A program made the position numbers and the translations under genes. The notes below the pieces were generated by a model. That model saw nothing but the letters and a program-made list of their open reading frames with translations, did no database searches and had not been told where the DNA came from. Of a stretch of DNA of 64,000 nt, positions 63,908 through 64,000 are shown piece by piece; within the stretch, counting starts at the first letter, position 1; each line of letters starts with the position of its first letter. This stretch comes from DYKG01 sp964596185 (lineage in GTDB: Bacteria > Muiribacteriota > Ozemobacteria > Ozemobacterales > Ozemobacteraceae), in the NCBI GenBank assembly GCA_964596185.1, contig CAZQUE010000002.1, positions 79,430-143,429 of the forward strand, in the 5' to 3' direction.

Positions 63908-64000
63908 GGCTGACCTCAGAATCATATTGAAAAATCTATAACCCGGGTGCGGACCTCTCTATACTACCGAAATTACCCGAACCCATTGTTTCATTCCCGC

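Overview
The window comes from a diderm (Gram-negative type) bacterium. It carries a two-partner secretion pair (TpsA exoprotein plus TpsB outer-membrane transporter), a lipoprotein with a lipobox, and periplasmic binding-protein ABC transport. I cannot name the phylum with confidence. The sequence is a scaffold with two runs of exactly 100 N. Each run is flanked on both sides by the same 55 bases, so both gaps are assembly joins rather than real insertions. Removing the N run plus one 55-base copy restores one reading frame in both cases.

Left part (1-10.1 kb): a TpsA haemagglutinin-type exoprotein, cut by the left edge and split by a frame break near 3112; its TpsB partner; a YbjN-like small protein; an HDOD regulator; a Nudix hydrolase; and an M30-like secreted zinc peptidase. 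From about 10.1 to 11.87 kb lies an AT-rich stretch with a membrane coiled-coil protein, a 51-residue GTG-started membrane micropeptide, a frame remnant and several hairpins.

Central part (11.87-33.3 kb, all minus strand): the main find. Eight genes, in transcription order pfaD, pfaE, pfaA, pfaC (a Pfa3-type fusion that includes an AT domain), oleA, oleB, oleC, oleD. They are packed tightly except for about 0.3 kb before pfaA. This joins a complete polyunsaturated-fatty-acid-type iterative synthase (KS-MAT-ACPn-KR-DH, KS-CLF-AT-DH-DH, trans enoyl reductase, phosphopantetheinyl transferase) to the complete four-enzyme head-to-head olefin pathway. The simplest reading is a dedicated locus for a long-chain polyunsaturated hydrocarbon: the synthase builds a polyene acyl chain, OleA condenses two acyl chains, OleD reduces the 2-alkyl-3-ketoacid, OleC closes the beta-lactone and OleB removes CO2 to leave the olefin. 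A sigma70-like promoter is visible before pfaD.

Right part (33.4-64 kb): a redoxin-like protein without active-site cysteines, divergent from a 1457-residue hybrid histidine kinase; a 5'-nucleotidase; a ferritin-like protein; an acidic secreted protein; a five-gene minus-strand envelope/glycosyltransferase operon with visible promoter and terminator; another GT4 glycosyltransferase; a polytopic membrane protein followed by a NIF3/YqfO-type domain; a prolyl oligopeptidase overlapping a HAD phosphatase; a four-gene Yej/Dpp-like peptide ABC transporter; an alpha/beta hydrolase (interrupted by the second gap); a GH31 glycosidase; and a second HDOD regulator. I saw no tRNA, rRNA, CRISPR array or insertion sequence.
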